Of a stretch of 64,000 nucleotides of DNA, positions 49,900 through 62,499 are shown piece after piece (within the stretch, counting starts at the first letter, position 1; every line of letters begins with the position of its first letter). The notes beneath the pieces were generated by a model that saw only the letters and a program-made list of their open reading frames with translations, made no database searches and was not told where the DNA came from. Source of the stretch: Desmodus rotundus (taxonomy: Eukaryota; Chordata; Mammalia; Chiroptera; Phyllostomidae); NCBI RefSeq assembly GCF_022682495.2, contig NC_071394.1:32522470-32586469 (forward strand), written 5' to 3'. The position numbers were made by a program, and so were the translations under genes.

Positions 49900-52800
49900 T
49901 TAATTCTTTCTGTATTTATCAAGCAACTAAGACTTTATTATAGTTTATTTATGCCATACAGTTCTATACATATTTACCAATTCCTTTGATCCTACTTCTC
50001 TTTTCCATCCCGTACCGTCTATGATCCTTGAAATCCTCTTCTTTGTGTCCGATGGGCATTTTTTTCAGAACTTCCTAGGATATCTGCCTGCTGTGACAAG
50101 TTCTCAGTTTCTTTCCTCTATGATATTGTCATACCATTATTTTTGAAATGAGTTTCCTCTGCTTATAGAATTCTCATTTGGCAGTTTTTATTTTTATTTC
50201 ATCGTGTGCTTTTCAACACATGAGAATATCATGCCACTGCATTTAGACCTTTGTTTTTAAGGGCCCTGGCTGGTGTGGCTCAGTGGGTTGGGCGTTGTCC
50301 CGCAAAGCAAAGACTGTTGTTTTTGCTGCTGAGAATCAATCTAAATGTCGCTTCTTTGAAAATGATAGTAATATTTTAAACATTTTTACTGTAATTTCTA
50401 TATTTGATATTATTTAATTTTACAGTATCTCTTTTTTCTTCATCAACATTGACTGAGACTTATCCAATTGTATACACATTATAACGAGTTAGCTTTTGTT
50501 ACTGTAGGTTCTGTTGGTTTTTTTTTGTGTGATTCTACTCTTGTCTTTATGATTTCCTTCATTTTAATTCTCTAACTTTTTCTTTAGATATTTGAGCTGG
50601 ATGCTTTATTATTTATTATTCAAATGTTTTTTACTAATATACTCATTTAATGGATCTGTTTTCTTCATTATATCATTGGCATCATTACATTATTTAGAGC
50701 TTTCTTAAGTTGTTCAATTATATAAATTATATGTTATATAATATATATTCAATATAATATCTATTGAATTACATATGAGTGATAAATACAGATATTTCAA
50801 ATTGACTTTAACCTGATTAATTTTTATTTTCAGAGAATATTTTCAATATGATGTCAGATTTTGGAATTAAGTTTTCCTCTGTTGCTTAGAATGTGATCAG
50901 TTTTGTTAATTGGTCTGTTTTTGAAAGGAGTAGGTATTCTCTAACATTCAGGTGTAATACTGCTTATGTTAGTTGTGTTATTTATTCTGTTTTGTACTTT
51001 ACGTGAATGTTTGAACTGTCATTCTGTGAGAAAGGAGAATTAAAACACCCTCACTAAGACTGTGGAGATTATGGAGCTACTTTTTCAGTGTTGGTTTATA
51101 TATTATAGTGTGAGGCTATGTTTTTGTTGCATAGCATTTCTAAACCGGTATATATTTCTGGGAATTCCTCCTTTTCTATTAAATAATGGACTCATTTATA
51201 AATGCTATGAAGGCTTTTCTTAGAGTTGTTTTTGTCTCACATTGACATTGGTAAATATCTCTTTTTGTTTAATATTCTGATACTTAATTTTCCACCCCTT
51301 TCCAATCATCTAACCTTGACACTGTTTTGTGTTTTTGATATAGTCTATGATTCTTTGATTTTGAGCAAGCAAATTTAATCCCATATCATTTATTGTGAAT
51401 GAACAATCCAGATTATCTTTTCACAGTTTTATTATGTATTTTTGATCTTTTTTTTCTTGCCAATCTCTATAATAACCTTCTTTTCTGAAAATTTTTTAAA
51501 GTTTTGCATTCAATTTCTTCTCTCTCAATTTTCTCAAATTTTATCTGGTACATTTGACTTAATGAAATCTAAAATGTATCAATATCTTTATCATAAACAA
51601 TATAAAGTTTTTAACTCTTTATACCAGATTACTCCTGTTGTTTATGTTGTTTTATTAATTTCTCTCTTGTTTTTAAAAGCACACACTCAGTGATTACAAT
51701 TATTATTTTTAAGTTTTTAATCACCAGTGGTAACTTAGGTTTGCTGCTTTTACTAAGCTCAGCCTTTTGTGTTTCCCATCTCGCTTCTGGTGAATTTCCT
51801 TGCTCCTTTGCCTTCACGAAAGTATTCATTAGTATCAAAATTTCTCAGTGTCTCCTTTACAGACAGTATTGTTATATTGCATTCATACTTAAGGAATAAT
51901 TTAGCTGGGTACATAATTCTAGTTGATATTTGAATCGGCTGTCCGTCTCTGTCTCTCTCTCTGTCATTTATTTATTGCTATTTCTAAATTGCACCCATGG
52001 ATATATAATTTCAGTGACCTTTTAGTCATGTGTAAAATGTCTATTAGATAATTTAAAAATCATTTTTTATTCTATTTCTTTGGTTTTTCTCCCTTAATTA
52101 TTTTAAACTCCAATTATAGATTCTTCTCCCATTTCTCTTAGGGTACCAACTTTCCCATTGGTTGTATTGACTTATTCTGCCTCATGCTATTTTTTTCTTC
52201 TTCCTTTCTGTTTTTTAAAATCCCTTTGGGCTTTATGGTTCTGAGTGTGTGTATCCAGGTTCAGTAGAGGCTCGTTTGTTTTTGTTTCTGTTTTCTTCCT
52301 TTGTGACAGCCCTAGCAGTCTGAATTGTGAAGCTTTTTTCCAGAGCCATGTGCTACTTAATTACTGACAGTAAGGATTTTATGGTTTTGGGACCATTATT
52401 CTGGATTTATTTGTTGGTTTAATATTCCTGAAATTTGAACCTCACACCTTGTTTTGGGTCTAAAGGCTTCAGATTTGTATTTCTCACAGGAGACACATCT
52501 TTCCCCCATACCCCAAATTTAGAGGAAGCAGGAAGACTCATTCCTATTTCACCAAACAAGTGCGGACTATTTTTCTCTCTCTTTGTATGACACAGTCAGC
52601 CCTTTGAGGACCTTAACTTTCTCGGTCTGTCTCAGTGTCAGCTTTTGTCTCACAGAGGCACTGTGCATGCCTGGGCCTTAAAAGCCAATGTGCCTGACAC
52701 CCAAAACCAAGCACTGACATGCCGCCCGCCACCTCCACGCCAGGGCTACCAGAATGTCAGCTGGAACTAGCTGTCTTGATTTCAGGATATTTTGTTGTTG
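49900..52800 (-). repeat. Degenerate antisense old L1 fragments
   Basis: T-rich text with scattered antisense L1 matches: 'aatgctatgaaggcttttct' (51200) and 'agctgggtacataattctag' (51900). The pieces are too diverged to set exact limits. The tailless VES fragment sits within it. Confidence 0.4.
50259..50316 (+). mobile_element. VES SINE head fragment, 3'-truncated and tailless
   Basis: This is the first 55 or so bases of a VES SINE (CCTGGCTGGTGTGGCTCAGT through CCGCAAAGCAAAG), with no B box, body or A tail. TTGTTTTT occurs on both sides (50251-50258 and 50317-50324) and may be an 8-bp target-site duplication, although the region is T-rich. Confidence 0.75.
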
Positions 52801-53005
52801 TTTATTTCTGGCATTTGAACATCTCCTTTATTTCCTCTTACCATAAATACTTGTACGTATGTGTGTCTCTGTAAACATAATGTATACATTTATAGCATTA
52901 TAGAATGGACATTTTCCTACTGTTTTTATGTACTTATATGAGAAAAGGGTCTGTCTCAGTTCAGCCTACCATACATTCAGGACTGGAAGTCCTTTGAATA
53001 TTTTA

Positions 53006-53199
53006 TTTTATTTTATTTTATTTTAATTTATTGATTTGAGAGAGAGAGAGATAGAGAGAGAGAAACACTGATTTGTTGCTCCACTTATTGATACATTCAT
53101 TGGTTGATTCTTGTCTGTGCCCTGACTGGGGATGGAACCCACAGCCTGGTGTATCGGGACAGTTTTCTAACCAACTGAGCTACATGGCCCAGGCAAGAT
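53006..53199 (-). mobile_element. VES SINE, full length
   Basis: On the minus strand this is a tRNA-derived bat SINE: head GCCTGGGCCATGTAGCTCAG, an A box (TAGCTCAGTTGG), a B box (GGGTTCCATCCC), a CT-rich region and an (AAAAT)n tail. The 14-bp direct repeats CTTTGAATATTTTA (52992-53005 and 53200-53213) flank it exactly. VES SINEs are pol III transcripts moved by L1 in bats and are the best clue to the host. Confidence 0.9.
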
Positions 53200-53213
53200 C
53201 TTTGAATATTTTA

Positions 53214-54939
53214 CTTCACTGATTGCTCATACCACTTTTTTTTCCTACCTGTTTTAAATATATATGCATGCATGTATTTATATATTTATATTTTTACTTA
53301 TCAGGATTGAAATACATTCTTCTTGCAGGTAGAAGCTCTATATTTTTGCATCCCTAATGATTATCCCTAACGATTGAAAGTATTTAATGAACATTTGTTA
53401 AAGTGATCAATAAAACAATTTCCCTAATTCTTAGATAAAATTCTATTTACCCTTTGTTTAAACTACTCTAAAGTAGTCTTAAATGTTTTGTCATTTTTCT
53501 TAAAATAAAAAGCAGTGTATTTAACTGACTTGAAAATATATTTTAATAATGCTATTTAACTTTTCTGAAGTTTTTAAATCTTCCTTTGATACTTTTTGTT
53601 GTTTTCCTTTGGTTTTATCTCTCTGACCCCAAGGGTACATTACAAATAGCAAGTATTTAAGAAAAATATTTGTTGAATTTTTTGGCTAGGAGCAAACTAA
53701 AATTGATACACTTTATAGTATCTTCTTAGTTACATTCCCCTGCGTACATAAGTAAGTTGCTTGGTTAGCATTTTTAGTGTGATTTTTTGGAAAGTAACTT
53801 ATATCTCATGAGCAACTTGTTTGTTCATCTTTATAGCGACCCAAAGCATAGTACTTGTTTATTAGTATTTAATGTGGTGTTAGGGGATGGTGTATCCTTT
53901 ATAATGTAGGATTAATATCAAGCTGTTTGTCCAAACATTGAAAAATTATAATTGGTTTGAGTTGCCTCTATTACATAATATTTAAAAGTTTGCATGAGGT
54001 TTTCATTTGTAAGGATTTATTTACCAGCTTCCTCTCATCTGCCCAGATATTTATAAATTTGAGAAAAATACTTTTTTGAAGATTTTACTTCCATACCTAA
54101 CACCTCTTTTTATTTTTAAGGGAACATGTGACATCATTTTGTATGTCTGGCTCACTATAAAAGTGTACTATGTTGGTAATAATTCACTGGATCTGTATTT
54201 TATATGGTGTTTCTGGTTTTATAATGATTTTCTTTTTATCATCTTGTTTAACATTTTTATTATTATTTGCCTGTGACCATGCCATTTGTGATTTTGCTCA
54301 TTTTGTTGTTATCAAAAAGTCGACCCTTTGTACTGACTGACATAGGTGCTGAGTTTGCTGTAGGATTCCATAAGCAATGCTATTGACCCTTGCTTTTGTG
54401 ATGCATTTTCTACAGTTACTTGTGGTGTTTAGTGTAGCAACTAAAAAATTGTATTCATATGTCAGTTGAGAAATTACTTTATATTCCAAATCGAACTGCC
54501 CTTTTGAATATAATCTTGTTAATATGAGAAAAGTAAGATGCCAAACAGTGTTTTGCTTTTGGAAGAAGCAAGGAGGGGTTTGGAGCAGTTGATGAGAAAT
54601 TATTCTAAAAATGTAGAAGGGAATATAAAAGTCTTTACTGTCAATTACCAAATTTTGATTTTGTCAGTATTTTTGGCATGCTGTAAATAACTCATCTTCT
54701 AGTAATTTCTTTGAGCAATTAAGTTTAGACTGCAAATTTTTCTTTTCAAATATTTTGACTCTTATGCCTTTGCTTTTCCTTTGTATCTTAATTGGTGTGG
54801 TCTATATAAATGGACAATAAATTATATATCTTTGTTATAGAGATCAGACAGTGAATAGAACTTGGTATTCATCCCAGACAGAATTATGATTGAATGTATT
54901 TGCAAGATTAAAGCACTGAATTTACTTTTTTCTAATTAA
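53214..54939. other. TRIQK: Intron sequence, nothing specific
   Basis: AT-rich; an L2-tail-like stretch near 53640-53690. No exon with splice signals and frame was found. Confidence 0.45.
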
Positions 54940-55420
54940 AGGCAATTAAAGATTTCCAGACACAAATAAAAGACAATGAATTGAGGAATAAGTGTAGGAG
55001 CAAGTCCATTTGCAGGTGAAAAGATGTGCCTTTGAAGCAGAACCAGCTGTATTTTCATTGAAAGAATAACAGTTTAGGAAGCTTTTCTGCATGGGCTTGC
55101 TTGATAGCATAATGTACTCATAAGCAGCTTATGCAGTATTCAGAAAATAACAGCGCATTAATTTTTAAAGCAGCCAAGGCAGAGGTAGAGCTATACTGGC
55201 ACATGGTGGTAATGAGTGTGGTTAGAATAAAGTCCGCTGTTGAGAAACAAAAAGAACTGGGCTTCTGAAAGATGAACATTTATAAAGCAATAACCAGATA
55301 TTCACATGATAATGAACTTTGGTAACAATATCAACAAAGGGCAAAGATGCAGTCATTTCTGGACAAAACTAAGGAATCAAAAAGCAAATACCAAAAGCAG
55401 TTAAATAATCTAATTTTTCA
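54940..55420. promoter_or_regulatory. TRIQK: Candidate conserved non-coding element in TRIQK intron
   Basis: Unique, complex text without repeat signatures, with features such as 'aacagcgcattaatttttaa' and 'caacaaagggcaaagatgca'. It stands out from the repeat-derived text on either side. Confidence 0.25.
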
Positions 55421-56568
55421 CCTAACTAAGGTAACTCAGTAAAACAGTGGCATAGGTAAAACTGAGTATTGCCTTAAATATTAAATAATTCATGACAGAA
55501 ACATAGGTTTTTATGTTGCATTAAATAGAGCACATAAATTACTCTATTTCTAAATTAATGTAATATGAGGAATGGTAAGTGATAATATTAAGGTACCCAG
55601 ATATTTCTGATTTTTTATTAACTATATGTTTTTATAGCTACTTGTAGTTATTTATAGAAACAGTGCTCATGCTAAAGTTAAATATATTAATTATACTGAA
55701 TAAGAAAGAAATTTTAACACAGATAATATTGACTTATTAGAAATTATAACTGAACATGGCTTTTTAAAATATTATTTAAGAAGTAGATATACATAGATTG
55801 TCTGCAAAGTACATATAAATAAAAATTATGAATATATGTGGTATTATCTTTGCTATCAAAAGTCCACGTATAATTTGAATTTGTTTTTGCACCAGTGTTT
55901 TCTTTTTAGTTATGATTTTGCTTTTAGTTGATACCCATAATCCTTGTTTAAGACTTGAAACAGGAAATTCTGTTGCCGTGAGTTTTCAAATGTATTTTCA
56001 ATTCATGTTTCACAGGAAAAATAGGAGACAGATTGCTTTGATTTGTTAAAGTTGCTTGCAGTGGGAAGTGGACACATATTACTAGGTAAATCTTAGTCTT
56101 CTGTAATTGGAAGAAACTTGATAACTGTTTTGGGCATAAGATTGATTAAAGTGAATCCAAGGAAGTATATCTATTACGCTTTGGTCTTAGTTTTATAAGA
56201 ATGTGAGCCAGAGCTGGGAATAGCCATGCTTCCAGAGTAAAATAAGAAGTAGAAACTGGTGGTGGAAAGAGAAAGTTCTGCAGAGCCAGTTAAGACTTGA
56301 ATTCAGTCAATCACAACTAAACTCTTACTCTTATCTCCTGGAATCTATCAATGGTTAATCTCCCCTTTTCTTCCTCCTTTGCCATCCCTCTCGCCCTCTT
56401 CCTCATTTTTATGCTATTTCAATTTGGATTTTCCGTCTTTTATCATGAAAATAAACCTGAAGAACATCTAAGATCCTCAATAATTATCCAAGTGTTTTCC
56501 AACCAAGCCTGGGATTGCTGTTCTCTAAATCCAGGATCTTGAGATATTGAATAATATTGAGTGATATT

Positions 56569-56620
56569 TTGTCTTTCTTTCCTTCTCTCTCTCTCTTTCT
56601 TTGTTTCTTTCTTTCTTCTA
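56569..56620 (+). repeat. CT-rich simple repeat
   Basis: TTTC/TC repeats of about 50 bp in the TRIQK intron. Confidence 0.75.
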
Positions 56621-57309
56621 ATGTGCTAGCCTCAGGGAAGAGGAAGAAGTATTTTTATAAATTTGATAATGCTGATTTTACAGAGAAATTGATTGTTTAT
56701 AAAAATGGGCATTACACTCTGGGAGTAAGAAAAGAAATATCCGTTCAGTTTTCATTGTCTGTACTCTAGCTAGTCATAGTGGTTATAATTTATGACCTAC
56801 CTCCTCCAACATTCACTCTAGATCTTCTTGTCTTTATCAAGCACCTTGGTTTGATGAGCCTTTTGCCTTTAGTGGGTAACCCAGGTTTTCATATCTGAAG
56901 GTCCTAGGTGATTCTTCTAGTTAGAAAGTTACAGAGAAATTTTATTAAATTTTACCATTGGTCATCATAGTATGTGGGATTACCTTAGGAGTTCCCTCAC
57001 ATGTTTTCATGTTCCTTCTGGCCTTCACTATGTATTAATGAATCATATAATCCTTGACAACCAGCATCAGTTGTTCCAGCCAACACCGATTCACCATTTT
57101 GCCTGTTTACCGATAGGTTTGAATAATCCAAACTGACTAGGTGACAGACTCAGATTCTAAGTAAGGAAAAGTAACATTGTTTTTTTTCAGGTTACCTCTC
57201 TTTCCAGGTTAAGTGCACAACAAAATGTACTACTCAAACTTTGCTACTGGGAAGATTTCCATTATATTTAGATTGTCTTGAGGGCATCTCCAAGGATGGC
57301 AGTTTACTT

Positions 57310-57690
57310 CCAGCTTTGGGCAGCATATTATAGAGAGCCTTCTACAAACAGTTTGTGCCACACATCTATTTGCACTGCCCTCATTCATTCATCCCAGAAA
57401 GCCTTCTGAATCATCCTAATAGTTTCTGTGGAGGAATGTTCAAACTTAACACAAAATTTGATGCAGATGCATTGCTCTACTTGCTCAGTCATTTTGAATA
57501 AGGATAGCCACCTAGTACACATGCTCACTCAATGGCATCTCCAGCCCCCACTGACTAGTACAGTGAAGTCGTCGTTGTTCACACATGCACATTCCAGTCC
57601 ACTTTCCTTGGCTGCCAGGTTACATTGATGTTGCACAAACTGTTCTCATTATATTAACAATGGCTGGACTTTTTCTGGACAGACCTCATT
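57310..57690 (-). mobile_element. Mariner fragment, same family as 17578
   Basis: On the minus strand it begins GAGGTCTGTCCAGAAAAAGT and matches the 5' end of the mariner at 17578, including the shared non-coding leader and the N-terminal transposase remnant. It continues past the deletion point of that copy (MIQKAFWDE, then VWHKLF), so it keeps sequence lost there. The 3' half and right inverted repeat are missing. Confidence 0.75.
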
Positions 57691-57734
57691 CTTATCACAT
57701 GTGTCAGCAATTCTGCTCAGATTATTGAAAATAT

Positions 57735-58190
57735 ATGTTCATATAAAAACCTGGACACCTGTGTTTATAGGAGCTCTTGTCATGCTTGCCAAACACTGAA
57801 CATAACCTAAATGTACTTCAGTGAGTGAATTGATAAACTATGGTAACTTCATAGAATGGAAAGCTAATTAGCAGTCAGGAAACAATGAATTGCTTATATA
57901 TATTGAATACAACTTGGGTGAAACGTAAAGACTTCATGCCACTTGATTGAAAAGACAAATCTATAGAAATGAACTGTAGACCGGTGGTTGCCGGGAGTTA
58001 CAGGTGGGAAGAGGAGTGGGTACAGAAGGATAGCACAGCGTGTTTTTCGGAATGATGGAACTAGTCTGTGTCCTAATTATGGTATCAGTTACATGAATCT
58101 ATTTATGAATGTGAACATTCGTAGAACTCTATACCAAAAGGGAAAAAATATCAATTTCACTATATGATAATTTAAAATTAGGGTATAATT
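57735..58190 (+). repeat. Old L1, ORF2 end and 3' UTR, sense
   Basis: Diverged L1 text: 'tataaaaacctggacacc', 'aaatgtacttcagtgagtga', 'tagaatggaaagctaattag', 'ggtggttgccgggagttaca' and 'gaactctataccaaaaggga' in the order found at the 3' end of old L1 elements. Confidence 0.7.
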
Positions 58191-60972
58191 CTATGCATGG
58201 TGCCAGATGAAGACTAGACTTATCACAGTGATTACCTTATAAGGTATATAAATGTCTAATTACTATTTTGTTCACCTGAGAATAACATAATATTGCATGT
58301 CAACTGTAACTGAAAATTATTTTAAAGCAATAAAATAAAAACCATAAAAGTGTTACAGGATTACGTGGGAAGACAGAAGCACAAATCAGTCAATAGCAGA
58401 AATGGGAGGAAACGCTATTGTTACCTAAATTATATCTTGGGAAGAAATGACATGAATAGTATCACTGAGAATAGAGAAACAGGATGACTTGAGGCCCCAG
58501 ATTGGTTTCTTTGGCTTGAATTGTCCATGTTTTCCCTCATATAAAGTGTAATGAGCAATTGCTAAATAAATACCGACTTTGGTTATTACATTATTAATAT
58601 AACCAAAATCAGACCCAAGTGTATTTAAGAAATCAGCTATATATAAAATCTAGATTTTATAAATGTACTTTTTTCCAAGTGTAAGTGTTCAGCAAGTGGG
58701 GGCTTCTGTATTTTGTATTTTTTTACAATCAGGTGAACATAGGTGCCTTTATTGAAGCTTTGTAAAAATAAAATGTCAAACACCTCTTTGGATATAATGG
58801 AAAGATCTGGTTTTAGTTATAAAGAATTTAATAGATGCTGCCGTGAATGTTTTCACTGCGTAGGCTGAAACCGTGGTTTTCAGTATATACTTTTGGATGA
58901 ACTGAAGTCATAGTTATCACAGTTAGCAAGGAGAATGCTGAATTAATGACATATTCAGTATTTGGAGCAGTACCAGATGTACAATAATTTTTGAAACTAT
59001 CTACTCAAAAACACAGTTTCAAATGTTCATATCAAATTTAATATATAGCTAGAATATTATTCTCTAAGAGATTATAGGATTTGAATCAAAATAGAACACA
59101 TTTATTTAACCAATGCTTAAAGGCATGTGAAATAGAGTAATAAAATCTCACTTTAACTGACTCTTTGAAGTATATTTGAATCTGTTTTATGAACAGCGTA
59201 TGGGTTAAGTTAGTCTTTTTTCATTTGTTTATTTTTCCCCCTGCACTCAGGGGTTATTATAGGGTATATGTGAGATAAAACAAGGATGACTTCTTGGCCT
59301 CATATCCATAATCTTTCAATTCCATTGTAGATTCTCATTAGAAACTTGCTTTGTAAGCCTGGGTGTCAGAGACATTTGCTACGCCACCATTTTCGTGGTT
59401 CTGACCTGTTTTGTATCTCGGCAGGGATGGCGACGGGAATAGTCTGACCATTGAGATGTGAAATCAGAATGAACGTTTGTCAAGGTTTTTCCAGTGAAAT
59501 CAAATGTTGCTCATTTTAAATGGGTCAGAGTAATATTTTTCTGTATTTAGTTCATTCTATAATTTAAATTTAGATTATTTGATACACATTTTTACAATTC
59601 ACTTATCTCTGGATTATTGGACCTGCATCATCAAATAGCATTTATTAAGCTTTTGCGTGCGTGTGGATCCAGAATGACTGCTGTGTAACAGTGGTTAGGA
59701 GCATAGCATACACTCTTTCTCTTAAACAAATTGACCTCCAGCCAAATAGACACTTTCACGTGTCTAGTGCACACATCTAGAGCCTATCTTCATTACTCCC
59801 ATCCAATTGACTCAATTCTCTGTCATTTCTAATTTTAAAAACATTTTAGGAATTTTAAACACAAATTTGAATCATTAGCAGACACATTAAGAAATACGTC
59901 ACACATTGAATTTTCATGATCTATTTTAGGTTAGATCAACCGCTTTCAAGTTTATTTCAGTGTGTGGAAGATGTGGAAATTAAAGAAAATAAAGGAGGAA
60001 GTTTTGGAAAGGCACCAGTCACTGAAAGGAGAGGCAGTAAGATGCAAATAACAAGGCTGCATACCAGCATAAAATTGCTGCACAAATGCTGACTCCCACT
60101 CAGAATGACTATTATACTGTTACAGCTGAGACTCATGTGACCCAGTTCCTAGTTGAGGGTGAGGTTAACAAACATGTATATTCCAGTCAGTGCTTTTGTT
60201 GTTGTTGTTAAGCCTGTTTTCTTCACAGGCTATAAAGCTCTGTTATTACTCACTGGAGTCACGAGATAGTACACGAAAAAAGAAATTTGGTGACCCTAAG
60301 TCATTTTTGTACATTTTTTCCCTATGAAATGTGGTAGAGAAGATTAAAACTAATACTAAATGTAGCTATCCTGTATCTTTTATGTAGCCATGTTTATTCC
60401 GTCTTGTATTAAGAGCAAACACGTTAAATATATGTTTTCTCTAATGGATTCAATGAGTAAAAATTAATTATCTACAGTTCCTTTTTTCTTAGATTATTAT
60501 TTGGAAAAATTTGAGATAGTTCAGAAGTTGATTATTTAAATAATATATCCATAATAAAATAAATTTATAATGAGCTGTTAGATTATGAAGAAAAAGTTAA
60601 CTTTACCTATTAATGGGATCTTATGTATACTCATTTATTTACATTTTGTTTCCAAATGCTTCCACAAGTTTACTTTCTGTACTTTAAACATCTTATTCTC
60701 TAAAAGAAGTTTTTGTCTTGTTTTTTTTTTTTTTTTTTGATAATCACTGCACAGCAAATCAATGATGCCTGTCAAGTCTTTTTCCTGAAAACGTAGAGGA
60801 GGAGGAAAAGTTGACCTTAGGGAGACAAGTTCATGGTTTCCATAATTGGGAACTACTTTGCAACTTTGTGTCCTGGTTTTACTCTACTTAAACATTCTTT
60901 GACATTTCAGATGGCTGTTAAACATAAAGTACATATAAGCATAACTCATTGTCTGAAATTATTTTTTTCTAG
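58191..60972. other. TRIQK: Intron sequence, mostly unique
   Basis: No repeat identified. A CpG-retaining patch at 59380-59450 ('acgccaccattttcgtggtt', 'atggcgacgggaatagtc') stands out. Confidence 0.45.
60720..60739 (+). repeat. TRIQK: Poly-T run in TRIQK intron
   Basis: About 19 T in a row, about 230 bp before the acceptor of the second coding exon; no SINE body was found attached. Confidence 0.7.
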
Positions 60973-61058
60973 GTAAACAGGATTATAAAAAAGCCCACCT
61001 TATTTTACGAGCTACCAAATTGAAAGCAGAAGCAAAGAAAACAGCAATAGGAATAAAG
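60973..61058 (+). CDS. TRIQK: TRIQK, second coding exon (end of codon 21 to residue 49)
   Basis: These 86 bases complete Gly21 and encode 28 more residues, with no stop. QIGK (19-22, split by the intron) and QDYK (23-26) complete the triple QxxK array. The rest is a basic stretch, ILRATKLKAEAKKTAIGIK, that leads up to the predicted membrane segment. The acceptor is a T-rich tract ending TTTTTTTCTAG and the donor is AAG followed by GTACAT at 61059. The remaining 37 or so residues of the usual 86 (hydrophobic segment and acidic tail) must be in an exon beyond the window. Residues 28-30 read Ala-His-Leu where I recall Thr-Lys-Pro in human. Frame, splice sites and family match make a functional exon much likelier than a retrocopy. 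Confidence 0.9.
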
Positions 61059-61839
61059 GTACATATACTGGGTAATTTTAAAATTTGATATATGCATGCC
61101 ATTTTATTTTCTAAAACTGGATTGCATAAATGTTGAATTCTAAGTGTTTTATGACATTTCAAAATCTAAGATGAATGCCAGAATTGAAGATTTTTATAAT
61201 GAATTTATTTAATGGGAAACATCCTTCCTATCCAGAGATTTTACCAGGTCTTAACATGAAACACAATGTCACTTGGAAGAACCGGTTCTACTTAAATCGC
61301 AGTTTATTTTTTCTCTAGCTACTGTGTATGCCTTTTACTGATTTATGTGGCCTGAATCAAAAACTCTCATTTTTAATAAAATTCATTTGACAGTTGTTTA
61401 AGTTTTACATGTAATTATATATACTTAGATTATTAATATATGCAGATTTACTCTTCGAATTATTATTGTTGTCAGTGCTCTCCATGATAAAATTCCAACG
61501 ATGTTCCCATACTTGTTCTCTTAGAAAAGCAGTGTTTTAACTACTTAAGAGGGATATATGCAGCTGGGGATGATGTTAGCAGATATTAATCCAATGTGTT
61601 AGTACAATGAAATTCAACAAAATTACATTTCCATTATTACCCATGTCAATTCTTTGCCAAGTATTTAGAGTCAAATTAAACTATAAATAGAAAAATTAAT
61701 TTGGTGGCTCCACTGTCAAGTGTGTAAAACTATAATGACTAGTACTTATATTTTATTTAAATATTAGAACGTTAAAAGGAGATTATGATTTTCTATCTGA
61801 CAGATAAGAAAAATCAATTTTTCTAAGTTATAGCTGATA

Positions 61840-62160
61840 GCAAATGCCAAGGTATTACCACGAAGCTGTAACAGCTGTTGAACTGCCAGATGATATATTT
61901 GGTTGTCTTCCAGAACTTGCTATTATGATTATGAAACGCTGCCTTCTTTTTACTCCTGATTGCTGATTTTGATCAAGCATTGCCGTGTGATGCGGTATGT
62001 TTTTACAATGCAATCTCCTCAGTTACTGCTGTCAGTTTTTAATGGAAAAAAGAAAGCGAATTGCTTTTTTGTTGAAAAGAGAGACGATTAATCTTTTGAA
62101 GTTTTCTTCTAATTTCATATGAAATTTCATTCATCTTTAAAATTATTTCCATGATATGAC
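61840..62160. promoter_or_regulatory. TRIQK: Candidate conserved non-coding element downstream of TRIQK exon
   Basis: Unique text with 'ttttgatcaagcattgccgt' (contains a LEF/TCF-like TTTGATC core on one strand), 'gatgcggtatg' and 'acgattaatctt' (homeodomain-like TAAT core). No repeat or frame explains it. Confidence 0.25.
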
Positions 62161-62499
62161 CTTTCTAAAAGCAATGCTTAATTTTATCATTCTACAATTA
62201 GTTACCTGATTATCTTGTCTTGTAACAAGAGCATTTGTTTGTCATTTCTCACCAAAGGAATATGACACGTACTTTTATCTTTCACAATGTGGTGTTTTAG
62301 TTTTCTTTTGTTTTTTGTTTTTGTTATCTTTTTAAGAAAAACATTGGGGTGGCAAATTCCACTTGGGGCACAATATAATGAACAGCTGTCAAGGAAAGTT
62401 TGAGAAAACAGTGCAGCCATTTATCTGTAAATATGTATCACTTTCTTATACACACCCTCTTTTTTTATATAGTCTTACAATTTTGGGTATTGTTATAAT

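Larger units (their letters stand above)
46424..60972 (+). other. TRIQK: TRIQK intron between the two coding exons
   Basis: This 14.5-kb phase-1 intron has GT-AG ends (GTAAGC donor; long T-rich tract before AG). It carries a truncated L1 3' end, a mariner MITE, a MIR, two VES SINE copies, a mariner fragment, old antisense and sense L1 pieces, and unique sequence. None of the insertions lies close to the splice sites. Confidence 0.85.

Noticed and set aside
50261..50313. tRNA-like box A sequence
   Set aside because: It is the head of a VES SINE; no B box or tRNA fold, so not a tRNA gene.
54298..54651. 117-codon minus-strand frame in the TRIQK intron
   Set aside because: No recognisable domain, no splice or promoter context, and composition like the surrounding intron.
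59380..59450. Possible exon after a CGGCAG acceptor-like site
   Set aside because: No convincing pyrimidine tract, no donor and no protein-like frame; listed only as a CpG-retaining patch.
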